This document shows, in pieces, positions 23,102 to 36,036 of a DNA stretch of 64,000 bases (the first letter of the stretch is position 1; each line of letters opens with the position of its first letter). The notes under the pieces were generated by a model. That model was not told the origin of the DNA, did not search any database, and saw nothing but the letters and a program-made list of their open reading frames with translations. The position numbers and the translations under genes are program-made. This stretch comes from Adiantum capillus-veneris. Its lineage: Eukaryota > Streptophyta > Polypodiopsida > Polypodiales > Pteridaceae. The stretch spans positions 87,444,342 through 87,508,341 of the forward strand of contig CM043953.1 of the NCBI GenBank assembly GCA_014529385.2. Reading direction: 5' to 3'.

Positions 23102-25447
23102 TGGTGCATCCAAAGTTGGTCGAAGCTAGGAGATGGTCTATGCCAAGCAAAGGTGGCAGTCGAGTGCAGTGCAGAAGGCTAGGGTAGGTGCTAAGGACCC
23201 AGGCAGCCAAAGAGTAGCGGGAATGTATGCTTAAAGCGACTTTTTAGGTCAAAAGTGATGCGGGATGGTCCATATGGGATGGCAGGTGAAGGTGTCCAAA
23301 ATGCCAAATCAGTGTCCTAGAATGTAGTGTTCATCATGCTCTAGAAGCCGGTCCAGACGGCTCGTCAAACGGAGCCTCGGTGCTCAAGATACTGAAGTTT
23401 AAAGTTGAAATGTGTAGCAGATCCCTGACGGACAAGGCAGCTGGGGACAGGTGGCCCGGGCTGATGTCAGTATATACATGTGTAGTACTCAAGTTGTGAA
23501 GCATGCTGGTCTTCTTGGATTGCGAACCAAAGCTTTGGATAGCAAGTTATGGCCGTTAGAAGATTTTTCGAGGGCCAGGTTTTGAGCCCACTTAGCTGTA
23601 GTGGAGGGTGTGCCATCTGGCGTCTTTTGGGCCTCGCAAAAGTTCTCGGTGATAGGGTGAGTCATGTGGAGCTAGCACAAATTGGTGGTGCATCAATTGG
23701 ATACCCAGTCAGCTAGCTGCAGCTGAACGAAGTCGGGAGGCAATGCCGGGAGAACAATTGGCTGACGTTTTTCCCGTTTTTTTGCAACCTCGAATAGCGC
23801 ATTTGAAAGGATTTGAAGGCGGTAAGTTTTTTTACGGTCCAGGACCGGTGAAGCGAAGACTTGGCACAGTTTGGCAGATCGAGCTTTCGGCCCATGGGCA
23901 GGATATGAGGACTAGAAGAAGAAGGCCCAAAATATGGGGGATCCTTCAATAGACTTTGGTGATTTTAAGTGGGCTTGAGGCCACAGAGTCACAGACAGGC
24001 TGCCACGTGGCTGACTTTCGTCCCACATGCGGTGTCGGAAGAAAACTTCACGCGCTTTATGGGCTGGACCGTGAGCCCCCATTAGGTATACAAGAGAGCT
24101 GTGGAGAGCTTGGAGTTCGTGGGATATGGCACTGGGCGCAGATGGCGCTGCGTTGGCCGGAGGTGGCCCTGCCGGGCGTAGGCAGCGGTGTTTTGGTTGG
24201 CGGGGCGGCACAGTGGCATGCGCCCACGTGTGAGAGGAAGGTGGACCGACGCAGTGATGATGACATGGCAGTCTTGCGGCTAAGGGTGGCCTCTCGCGGT
24301 CCTTAGGGGCCCTATCTTTTGAAGCCAGGGGGGGAGGGCATTAGCGACATCGCTAATGCCTCCCCGGCTCGAGATAGAGGTCAACCCCATGTGAGATAGA
24401 GAGAGGGTGTAGCCGGCTAGGCCTGAGCCAAAAGTTAGGTGCAAAGGGAGGGGTTCTCGCAGCGGACAGAGAGCATAGAGTGAAGGACAAAAAGAGTTCG
24501 AAGGCGGAAAAGAGGCCATCGTCCGAGCAAAGCAAGGAGCAAAAGGGGCAGTATAGACCGAACAAACCAAGCTGAGGGCAAGGTTGAAGCCAAACCAAGT
24601 GAAAATGCAAAAAATGAAGGCCAAGGCCAAAAAAGGGCAAGGGATGAGTCGGATAAAGAGAGAGAGTTAAAGTCAAATCAATAGAGTAGTACAAAGTGGA
24701 GCCCAAAGGGGTAAAAAATGAAAGATAAAAAATAAAAAATAAAAAGCCAAGGGGCAATAGCGACGTCGCTAATTCCCCCCCCCCAAAGTGCAAAATAGAG
24801 GAGAAGAGAGCAGATAGAGCAAGGCGGTTCCCCTTTCCCAAAAAATGCCAATTCAAGGTGCCAAGTGGACCAATTAAAATTTAAATTCCCAAATTACAAG
24901 CCCCCTCTATAAAAGTAAAAAATTAATCAAATTAGGGGCTTTTTTCCTGGCCTTTTGGGTTCCGTTTGAAGCCTACAAAGTGGAGTTCTCTAGCAAGCTA
25001 GCCCCTTTGTAACTTTTGCTTGAAAATGGCCATGGTGATGGCAGTGGAAGTCAGTGTACATGTTTTTTGAAGTGCAATCAAGCCACAGTTACCTCCCATG
25101 CTGTTGTTTCCCCTTCCCCCCTTCTCTTTCTTCTGCTTTCATGGTTATCCTCGGTGCCGGCTGTGTGGATGTGTGTGCCCCCCCGAACCGATGGTGTTTT
25201 GAGTGAGAGAGCGATATTGAGCGGCTGCGTGTGTGTGTAAGGGTGGAGATAGGCAGTGGTAGCAGAGGTGCCTTGTGTGGTGGTTTGTGGAATGTGTGAG
25301 CAGTAGATATTGAGCAGGTGGTGATCTGTTAGTGTAAAGTGTTTCTTTGAAGGTGTTTTCCGAGAGGATAGGGGTGATGTGAATACCCTAAGCTATAGAG
25401 AGGCCCTTGTGTTTGTGCCGGGCGTGTTCCCTTATTCCCCCTCTGCA
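23102..25447 (+). repeat. 3' LTR of the gag-only element
   Basis: Begins TGGTGCATCC after a purine-rich tract at about 23083-23099 and ends at about 25447, where copia copy A resumes. TATAAAA lies at 24908-24914. Differences from the 5' LTR are scattered substitutions and small insertions or deletions, such as in the poly-C patches. Confidence 0.88.
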
Positions 25448-27088
25448 ACATCAACCAAATGAGGAGCCTCAACCTATTCCTTGATAATCTACAAGAGCAA
25501 GTAGACCCCCTGAAAGGTTTGTTCCTTCCTTCAACCATCTCTTGATCTCAGAATCTGGAGAGCCATAATTATATGAAGAAGCTATGCAACACGAATCCAA
25601 AGAAGAATGGATGAAGAGCATGCAAGTGGAGATGGACTCACTACATCGCAACCAAACATGGGAGTTAGTTGAGTTGCCTAAAGGTAAGCGGGCACTTCAA
25701 AACAAATGGGTTTACAAGCTGAAGGAAGAAGAAGGTGGGAAGAAAAGGTACAAGTCTAGGCTTGTGGTAAAAGGGTTTTCTCAAAAGAAAGGTATTGACT
25801 TCAATGAAATATTTTCTCCTATTGTAAAAATGAACTCAATTAAGCTTGCCTTAAGCCGTGTGGCTGCTCATGATTTAAATCTCAAGCAAATGGATGTAAA
25901 TACGGCATTCCCTCACGGTGACTTAGAGGAAGAAATCTACATGCTTCACAAAGGGGTATGAAGTAAAAGGTAAGGAGAAAATGGTTTGTAGATTAAAGAA
26001 GAGATTGTATGGTTTAAAGCAAGAATCAAGAAAATGGTACTTGAAGTTTGATCGATGGATGTTGGATCATGGATTCACAAGATGCAACTCGGATCACTGC
26101 GTCTACACGAAGAATTTGGGAGATGGGAAGTTCATCATCCTAATGTTGTATGTTGATGACATGGTGATTGCAAGTGCTAACATGCAGGACATCAAAGACC
26201 TAAAAGAGGAGCTGTCTAAATCTTTTTCAATGAAAGATTTAGGTGCTGCAAAGAGGATACTTGGTATGAAAATATCAAGGGACAGGACGAAGAAAACAAT
26301 AAAGCTATCTCAAGAGGAAGGTTTGCAATACAAAATGCAAAACCAGTTTCTACACCTTTGGTTGGTCACCTTAAACTAACCAAGGATATGTGTCCAAAGA
26401 CAAAAGAAGGATAGCCTATATTTCTAGAGTTCCATATGCTGTAGCGGTAGGTTCTCTTATGTATGCTATGGTCTCTGGACAAGGCTAGACATTGCACATG
26501 CAGTGGGAGTTGTAAGTAGGTTCATGGACAACCCAGGTAAAGAGCATTGGTAAGCTGTGAAGTGGATTCTTAGGTATCTAAAAGGGCAACAACAAATGCT
26601 TTGTATTTTGGAGGAACTGATATTTTTCTAGAAGGGTATGCTGATGCAAATATGACAGGTGACAAAGATACTCGAAGGAGCACTACTGGCTATGTCTTCG
26701 CGGCTGGAGGCACAACAGTAAGTTGGTCTTCAAACCTGCAGAAAGTGGTCTCACTTTCTACCACGGAAGCAGAGTATGTAGCAATGATGGAGGCAAGCAA
26801 AGAAATTCTGTGGCTTCACAGATTCTTAGAAGAGCTTGGATTCAAACAAGAAAATTGTGTCTTGTACAGTGATAGCCAAAGCGCTATCCATCTTGCGAAG
26901 AACTCAGCCTTTCATTCAAGGACAAAGCACATTGAGGTGAGATATCACTTCATACGCACTCTTTTGGAAGAGGGACAGCTAAAGCTAGGAAAGGTGCAAA
27001 CAAGTGAAAATCCTGTAGACATGTTTACAAAGGTGGTCAACAAGGAGAAGTTGAGCTTTTGCTCATCTTCAATCGAAGTTCAAGGATA
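25448..27088 (+). pseudogene. copia copy A: reverse transcriptase and RNase H
   Basis: Resumes after the nested element. RT motifs: [53 protein letters not shown], then after a frameshift near 25950 VCRLKKRLYGLKQESRKWY and [12 protein letters not shown] at about 26140. A second frameshift near 26370 leads to stops before RNase H, which reads GYADANMTGDKDTRRSTTGY, LSTTEAEYVAMMEA and [13 protein letters not shown], ending at a stop at 27087-27089. The catalytic Asp pair in YVDD and the RNase H acids are present, but the frame is broken. Confidence 0.88.
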
Positions 27089-27571
27089 AGAAGCTAGGAT
27101 GGAAAGCAGTCACAGGTTTGGTTTGGAGGTCAGTCTCCAAGTGGGAGATTGTTAAGTATAGAGCCTGATTTACCCCTTGTAGTTTTTTGTGTAAAAAACG
27201 CACATTTGTAAGGCCCCCATTATGAGGAGAAGCCATCGTGCGTGAAGGAATATCACTCGCCAGAAACCAAAATTTTTGCTGGAATATTCATTTCATCGGA
27301 ATATTATGGCCGGACGGCGGCGGAAAAGTGGTCGAAAAATGATAAGTCAGTTGGCCAGTTGGCCGATGACCGGTAGTCAATGGCCAATGGCCGATGGTCG
27401 GAAGTCAATAGCCCATGGCCGAATTCAATGGCTGGTGGCCGAATTCAAAAGTGGACTTGTCTTCTCAAGGGCGGCCACACATGGGCGGATTGGAGGGTCC
27501 GATTTGGACTTATCTACACAAGGGCGGCTACACCTGGCTACCTCTCATGAGAGAGGGCAGCCCTTTTGGCC

Positions 27572-27578
27572 TATAAAA
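27572..27578 (+). promoter_or_regulatory. TATA box of the central LTR
   Basis: GGCCTATAAAAGGAGGCC lies about 335 bp before the LTR end, a usual place for the U3/R promoter of a plant copia LTR. Confidence 0.65.
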
Positions 27579-27778
27579 GGAGGCCATTTCTACACACATT
27601 TCATAGTGTGAAGTTGATGCAACAAGGTGGGTGTGAGGTGGTGAGATTGAAGCAAGGTAGGAGCTCCAAAAGGGTATAATCCCTTTGTAACCTACTTCTC
27701 GTTTTGAAGTAATAAGGCCATTGAGTGGCTGCTTACCCGTGGATATAGCCCACATTGGGCGAACCATGTATATCGTAC

Positions 27779-27780
<2 letters not shown>

Positions 27781-27821
<41 letters not shown>
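27781..27821. repeat. (CT)n microsatellite inside the LTR
   Basis: About 20 CT units between the TATA box and the LTR end, in the part that would be transcribed leader. Confidence 0.95.
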
Positions 27822-27824
<3 letters not shown>

Positions 27825-27909
27825 CTATAATCTCTTGTGTGTAAATTATCTCTCTCCATTAAGTAATCTACTCAATTATCTACTTAGCTACGTCATATTT
27901 CCTAACAAC

Positions 27910-27921
27910 TGGTATCAGAGC
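27910..27921 (+). promoter_or_regulatory. primer-binding site (tRNA-iMet) of copia B
   Basis: TGGTATCAGAGC, two bases after the LTR end, is the standard copia site complementary to initiator-Met tRNA. It is intact in copy B and absent from copy A because of the deletion there. Confidence 0.9.
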
Positions 27922-27971
27922 AAGGTTTGCTCGTAGCTAAAGTATCTCAAGGAAATGATTCCTTGAATTGA

Positions 27972-28598
27972 GTGGGAGTTATCGCGGAGGAAGGGAAGCT
28001 CAAGATTGAGAAGTTCAACGGTAAAAACTACCAACATTGGAAGATGCAGATTGAAGACTATCTCTACCAGAAGGACCTCTATTTGCCACTAGGCGGTCTT
28101 GCGAAGAAGCCCACAACAATGGCAGATGAAGCATGGATTGTCCTTGATCGAAAGGCACTGGGAACAATCCGGTTAAGCTTGGCATCAACGGTGGCCTTCA
28201 ATGTTTCGGAGATGAAGACCACGGAGGACTTAATGAAGTCACTTGACGACTTCTACGAGAAACCATCGGCATCCAATAAGGTATTTCTTATGAAGCGCTT
28301 GTTCAATCTAAAGATGGCAGAGAATGGTTCAGTTGCAGAACACCTAAATGACTTTAACACAAACATAAGTCAACTTCGATTGGTGAAAATCAATTTTGAT
28401 GATGAAGTGCAAGCTCTCTTTATATTATCATCTCTACCGGATAGTTGGGACAGCCTTGTGATGGCTGTAAGTAATTCTATTTCTCACACAAATACTCTTA
28501 AGTTTGATGATGTTGTGGGTGTTCTCCTAAGCGAGGAAATACAAAGGAGAAGCACAAGAGAATCATCAAGTACTGCACTGTCAGTAGAAACAAGATGA
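27972..28598 (+). pseudogene. copia copy B gag
   Basis: Reads KIEKFNGKNYQHWKMQIEDY, LDRKALGTIRLSLA, LFNLKMAENGSVAEHLNDFN and LFILSSLPDSWDSLV, the UBN2-type gag of plant copia elements. The codon at the expected start is GTG (27972), not ATG, so the start may have been lost. A TGA at 28596-28598 replaces the Arg codon seen in copy A. A further stop precedes the zinc knuckle, which reads YCGKKGHIKKDC near 28685. It is not expected to be functional. Confidence 0.88.
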
Positions 28599-29255
28599 AG
28601 GCCTAAGGAAAGACTCAAAAACCAAAAGGGTCGTGATCACTCAAGACGGAGCAAGTCACGCACAAAGTCAGTTCTTGAATGTTGATACTGCGGCAAGAAG
28701 GGCCACATCAAGAAGGATTGCTGGTCCAAGAAGAAGAAGGAGACTGAGTCTCAAGACAACAAGCCAGCATCAGAGGCCAATGTGGCAGGTAAAGTAGAGT
28801 AAGATGCTCTAGTTCTCTCATTAGACAATGTGTCTAATTCTTGGATACTAGATTACGGGGCTTCATTCCATGCGACATCACACGAGCAACATTTCCAAGA
28901 TTACACCAAAGGTAATTTTGGGTATGTATATTTGGGAGATGATGAAGCTTGTGAGATTGTCCACAAAGGTACAATTTCTGTCAAAACTGCTAACGGAAAT
29001 GAATGGAAGCTTAAAGATGTTAGGCATGTTCCTTCGCTTCGGAAAAATTTGATCTCTACAGGACAATTGGACGATGAAGATCACAACATTGCGTTCAGAA
29101 ACAAACGTTGGAAGATCTCAAACGGATCTTTGGTGGTTTCCAAGGGAGAAAAGGTCGGTACACTTTACTTGTGTATTATCATCACGCAACCTTCAGCTTG
29201 TGCAGCAACTACAGAAGTTGACAGTGCGGTGTGGCACTACCCTTGTTTATGGTAA
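28599..29255 (+). pseudogene. copia copy B: zinc knuckle and protease
   Basis: After the gag stop, the basic linker and the knuckle CGKKGHIKKDC follow, with TGG changed to TGA just before it and a TAG at 28799-28801. The protease reads WILDYGASFHATS, the usual DSGAS changed to DYGAS. The GAG-pre-integrase is cut short: about 96 bp present in copy A (about 17731-17826) is missing here, so the frame ends at 29255. Confidence 0.82.
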
Positions 29256-30060
29256 ACAAAAGAGGGTAAAATTTCAAAAATCAAGAAATGAAAAAAAAAA
29301 AACTTGAGTTGGTTCATTCTGATGTTTGGGGTCCTGCAAGTACACCATCACTTGGTGGCTCATTATACTATGTAACATTCATAGACGATGCGACTAGAAA
29401 AACATGGATTTATGTCATGAAGAATAAGTCCGATGTGTTTTCCATATTTCAAAGGTGGAAAGCCTTTGTGGAGAATGAAAGAGGTACCAAGGTTAAATGC
29501 CTCAGGTCAGACAATGGAGGCGAATATTGCAGCCAAGCTTTTGTGGTAGCAATGTAATTCGGAGGCAAAGGACAACCCCAAGGACACCTCAACATAATGG
29601 GGTTTCGAAAAGAATGAACAGGACAATCATGGAGCGAGCACGAAGCTTGCGGTTACATGCATGTCTACCGCTTGAGCTTTCAACGGAAGCTGTAAGTACG
29701 TCTGTGTACTTAATAAACCGGTCATCCTCAATGGCATTGGATGGGGGAGTTCTAGAAGAGGCATGGACAGGTAAACCGGTGAATTATGCATTTCTCAGTG
29801 TTTGGGTGTGAGGCTTTCATGCACATAGATAGAAGCCTAAGATCAAAGCTAGATGCAAAGTCCAAAAAGTATTTCTTCATTGGCTATGGAGAAGGTGACT
29901 TTGGGTATCGCCTATGGAATCCTGAAGATGGTAAAATCTTAAGGAGTAGGGATGTAACTTTTAACGAACAATTATATGTACAAAGATTACTTGGAGAGAA
30001 AACAAACAAAAGAAACAGGTGATGAGTACATGGAGCTTGAGGACGGTGAAGACTCAAGGA
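29256..30060 (+). pseudogene. copia copy B integrase
   Basis: Frames 29288-29557 and 29497-30022 together give VHSDVWGPAS and LRSDNGGEYC (first and second catalytic Asp), but the third acid is lost: NGVSKRMN has Lys where copy A has NGILERMN. A small deletion at about 29545 removes part of the SFCARNGI segment, and a base loss near 29795 shifts the frame again. RLWNPEDGKILRSRDV near 29920 is the copia integrase C-terminal block. Confidence 0.82.
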
Positions 30061-30169
30061 CTGCAAACGGTGACAATGTGCAACAATGTCAACCCAATGA
30101 GGAGCCTCAACCTATTCCCTGAAGATCTACAAGAGCAAGTAGACCCCCAGAAAGGTTTGTTTCTTCCTT

Positions 30170-31657
30170 CAACCATCTCTTGATCTCAGATGCTGGAGAG
30201 CCGGAATCATATGAAGAAGCTATGCAACACGAATCCAAAGAAGAATGGACGAAGAGCATGCAAGTGGAGATGGACTCACTACATGGAAACCAAACATGGG
30301 AGTTAGTTGAGTTGCCTAAAGGTAAGTGGGCACTTCAAAACAAATGGGTTTACAAGCTGAAGGTAGAAGAAGGTGGGAAGAAAAGGTACAAGTCTAGGCT
30401 TGTGGTAAAAGGGTTTTCTCAAAAGAAAGGTATTGACTTCAATGAAATATTTTCTCTTGTTGTAAAAATCAATTCAATTAGGCTTGTCTTAAGCCTTGTG
30501 GCTACTCATGATTTTAAATCTCAAGCAAATGGATGTAAATACGGACTTCCCTCACGGTGACTTAGAGGAAGAAATCTACATGCTTCAACCAAAGCGGTAT
30601 GAAGTAAAAGGTAAGGAGAAAATGGTTTGCAGATTAAAGAAGAGCTTGTATGGTTTAAAGCAAGCATCAAGACATGGTACTTATAGTTTGATCGATGGAT
30701 GTTGGATCATGGATTCACAAGATGCAACGCGGATCACTGCGTCTACACGAAGAATTTGGGAGATGGGAAGTTCATCATCCTAATGTTGTATGTTGATGAC
30801 ATGGTGATTGCAAGTGCTAACATGCAGGACATCAAAGACCTAAAAGAGGAGCTGTCTAAATATTTTTCAATGAAATATTTAGGTGCTACAAAGAGGATAC
30901 TTGGTATGAAAATATCAAGGGAGAGGATGAAGAAGACAATAAAGCTATCTCAAGAGGAAGGTTTGCAATACAAAATGCAAAACCAGTTTCTACACCTTTG
31001 GTTGGTCACCTTAAACTAACCAAGGATATGTGTCCAAAGACAGAAGAAGAGATAGCCTATATTTCTAGAGTTCCATATGCTGCAGTGGTAGGTTCTTTTA
31101 TGTATGCTATGGTTTGGACAAGGCCAGACATTGCACATGGAGTGGGAGTTGTAAGTAGGTTCAAGGACAACCCAGGTAAAGAGCACTAGCAAGCTGTGAA
31201 GTGGATTCTTAGGTATCTAAAAGGGACAACAAAAAATGCTTTGTATTTTGGAGGAACTGATATTTTTCTAGAAGGATATGTTGATGCAGATATGGCAGGT
31301 GACAAAGATACTTGAAGGAGCACTACTGGCTATGTCTTCACGGTTGGAGGCACAACAGTAAGTTGGGATTCAAAGCTGCAGAAAGTGGTCTCACTTTCTA
31401 CCACGGAAGCAAAGTATGTAGCAATGATGGAGGCAAGCAAAGAAATTCTATGGCTTCACAGATTCTTAGAAGAGCTTGGATTCAAACAAGACAATTGTGT
31501 CTTGTATAGTGATAGCCAAAGCGCTATCCATCTTGCAAAGAACTCAGCCTTTCATTTAAGGACAAAGCACATTGAGGTGAGATATCACTTCATACGCACA
31601 CTTTTGGAAGAGGGACAGCTAAAGCTAGGAAAGGTGCAAACAAGTGAAAATCCTGCA
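30170..31657 (+). pseudogene. copia copy B: reverse transcriptase and RNase H, truncated
   Basis: RT begins ESYEEAMQHESKEEW and continues WVYKLKVEEGGKKRYKSRLV. A frameshift near 30515 moves [19 protein letters not shown] to another frame. Another near 30670 precedes [12 protein letters not shown] (near 30785). RNase H is read from 31210 with a TGA inside GDKDT, then [14 protein letters not shown] and [13 protein letters not shown]. The alignment with copy A stops at SENPA near 31657, so the last 150 bp of pol and the right LTR are missing. Confidence 0.86.
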
Positions 31658-32143
31658 TACTTTAATAAGTGACCTACGTAGGGATGAACGAACACGTCTT
31701 ATGTTAGGTAATGCTGTTTGGAAACTAATCAAGTGATTGTTTTCTTACTGTGGATGCAGGTAAGGGTGCTCTCTCTCTGGCTTTGCTTAAAGGAAGAAGT
31801 TGCTGTTACCTTTTTCTCTACCACTAGCAGGACCCCAGAAACACTCTCTTCTGGCCTGTTCTTTAAAAAGATGTATCGTTTTAGTGTGAATGACTACATT
31901 GATATGTCTACTTTTTATAGAAATTGTAGTCTTGTCGTTCTTGTACTTCCCTTGAAGTCTCATGTACTAATTTAGCCTATGTAGTAAAACTCTCTCTCTC
32001 TCTCTCTCCTGACGGAGATTGTGGTAGAGGATCCACAAGATTCTAGCATGATACGCAGAGAGTCTATCAAGATAGGCTGCATGCTAGTGCTATATTTTAT
32101 CATGGTGAAACTTATCCCCACACAGTACATGTAAAAAAGGCTC

Positions 32144-32144
<1 letters not shown>
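31658..32144. other. flank to the right of copia B, unassigned
   Basis: No element or gene recognised. Just after the copia break a short open stretch reads DLRRDERTRLMLGNAVWKLI (about 31671-31730), and GCAG/GTAAGG occurs near 31756, which could be a splice site. Neither is enough for a gene call. A short (CT)n lies at about 31990-32009. Confidence 0.3.

Positions 32145-32239
<95 letters not shown>
32145..32239. repeat. compound microsatellite (GT)n(GA)n
   Basis: About 27 GT units followed by about 20 GA units. It directly abuts the 3' end of the minus-strand LINE copy A. Confidence 0.98.
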
Positions 32240-34473
<2,234 letters not shown>

Positions 34474-34504
34474 AGAAGAGAGCATCTTTGGTTTTTTGCT
34501 AATT

Positions 34505-35964
34505 TCTCTCCAAGTAGAAATGAAATGAAATGAAATGTATATTAACGTCTTCAAAAGGCCAAAGTGACCTATGAGACCAGAAAGTTACAATGTGGTGGAT
34601 CTGATACAAAGTCAGAGTAACAAAATAACAACATAACAGAACAAAGATATATACTATGGGATTCTAGACTGGTCGATGTGGACTAAGCAAAATGGGTGGC
34701 TTGCTGGGATAGCTAAGCATTGGTCGTTGGCGGATCTCATCAATCTCCTCCATGGTTAGTAGTCTGATCGGGCGTCGTGCATGCCTAGCCAGAGTGCTCC
34801 AAAAATCTTCTGACGTAGCCTCCGTCAATGCTCTGTAGTCCTCCGCAATCGTGGACGCCTAGATTTTCCCAGCTCAATCGCTCGATCGATCGGTGTGCCT
34901 CTGGTGTGAGACGAGAGGGAGCTCTGCTGTGGGAGTGGCTCCTGTGGCTTTCCCGTGTCTGATCTGAAGAAGTCTGTGATCCGTTTTTTAGATTGACTAG
35001 CCTCGCCACTCAGCAGGCTATCTCTGTGTCTACGTAGCTCGAGCAAGAACAAACCCAGGCATCTTTGATCCTCGTATCCCATGACTCTTGAGAGTGGTCC
35101 AAAACCCTCTCTAAACAAGCAATGGAAGCGGCCTCGTATCTCGTAGTAGACGGGGCATCTGCATGTGTAGTGCAACTCTGTCTCAGGCTCCATGTCACAC
35201 AAGGGGCATGTCCTGGCCTCTGCTAGTACTCTGCTGTATCTCCCAATCTCAATCCGTAGCTGGTGAGAAGATGTGCGTAACTGGCCAATAGCACATCGTA
35301 TCCCATGAGACAAGTGGGTGTCCATGTATCTGGGTCTCGTCACAAAACCATCCTCCGTAAGCTGGAGAAGATGGTCTCTGTAGAAAGCCATCTTCGTGCC
35401 CAGTTCCTGTGATGACTGTATCCAAGTCCTCCTGGTGTCTAGCTGGGTCAGGTCTTGGCGGATGAGCCTGGTGATCTTGGATTGTGTAAGAGTGAGAGAT
35501 GGTGCATCCAATGAGTATTGGAAGGGTGGTAACTTGTCTATGCTGAACCCATGCGCCTGGAACCATGATGCCGTCTCCCCATACCAGCATGTTGTATCTC
35601 CTTGCATGGCTAACTCTCGAGAGGATCCAAGTGCAATGCGAGCATATCTGTCTCTAGGATCTCTAGGAAGTTCCCATGTGCGGTGCATGAAGGAGACTGA
35701 TCTGGTGAGCGCCTCAACCACTAGTGGGGGGGGCGCTAGCTCTGCTCGGATAATGGCCCGTGGTACTGATGCCTTGGCTCTAATGAGCCGCGAGATCATA
35801 GAGACGAGAGGTTTCTCCATGTTCCCCCATCCATCAGTGCGACCCGGCCTCCCATGGTGATCCAACGAAGGTCCCCATATCTCAGCTCCATAGAGCAATG
35901 CAAAAGCCACCAAAGTGTCAAAGAGCCAGAGTTTCATCCGAGGCTCCTGAAATTGAACCTCCTG

Positions 35965-35968
<4 letters not shown>
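34505..35968 (-). mobile_element. LINE copy B (5'-truncated)
   Basis: The minus-strand ORF 35937-34825 (370 aa) is the C-terminal part of LINE ORF2 after the RT core. It starts KLWLFDTLVAFALLYGAEIW and has a Cys/His cluster CPLCDMEPETELHYTCRCPVY, the C-terminal zinc-binding region common in LINE proteins. The 3' untranslated part ends in TTTCATTTCATTTCATTTC (minus strand, near 34540-34518). The 5' end is a sharp truncation at the (AG)n tract starting at 35969. No RT domain is left. Confidence 0.85.
34825..35937 (-). pseudogene. LINE ORF2 C-terminal domain, open for 370 residues
   Basis: Long open frame, but only the carboxyl third of a LINE polyprotein. The segment aligns by eye with 37333-36243 (copy C) and with scattered frames of copy A: LIRAKASVPRAIIRAE, SVSFMHRTWELPRDPRDRYARI, LPPFQYSLDAPSL, TRLIRQDLTQLDTRRTW, and the CPLC...HYTCRCP zinc cluster. 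The absence of stops suggests a young insertion. Without its own RT it is not autonomous. Confidence 0.8.

Positions 35969-36033
<65 letters not shown>
35969..36033. repeat. (AG)n microsatellite, about 32 units
   Basis: Lies exactly between the truncated 5' end of LINE copy B and the ATTTC tail of LINE copy C. Confidence 0.98.

Positions 36034-36036
<3 letters not shown>

Larger units (their letters stand above)
18691..25447 (+). mobile_element. terminal-repeat element with gag-like interior (TR-GAG/LARD type), nested in copia A
   Basis: Two direct repeats of about 2.33 kb (18691-21018 and 23102-25447) flank a 2.08 kb interior that encodes only a degraded gag-like protein and an acidic ORF. 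No protease, RT or integrase is seen. The left repeat starts TGGTGCAG within copia copy A, and the copia sequence resumes at 25447-25452. The flanks AACGT (left) and AACAT (right) may be a 5 bp target duplication with one change. Elements with long LTRs and gag only depend on other elements for RT. The LTR pair differs at several per cent of positions by eye, so it is not recent. Confidence 0.85.
27150..27907 (+). repeat. central LTR, 3' LTR of copia A and 5' LTR of copia B
   Basis: Starts TGTTAAGTATAGAGCC directly after a polypurine tract (AAGTGGGAGA, 27139-27148) and ends TTTCCTAACA, just before a primer-binding site. Length 758 bp. It contains a TATAAAA box at 27572-27578 and a (CT)n tract at 27781-27821. 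The only full LTR of this family in the window. Confidence 0.93.
16880..31657 (+). mobile_element. tandem Ty1/copia pair (copies A and B) sharing one LTR
   Basis: Copy A runs from a truncated left LTR (16880) to 27149, copy B from 27908 to about 31657, and a single full LTR (27150-27907) lies between them. The two interiors align almost base for base where both exist, so they are one family. Copy A has lost most of its left LTR, its primer-binding site and most of gag. It also contains a 6.76 kb nested element. Copy B lacks the end of RNase H, the polypurine tract and the right LTR. Head-to-tail copies with a shared LTR usually arise by unequal LTR-LTR recombination. Confidence 0.88.
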
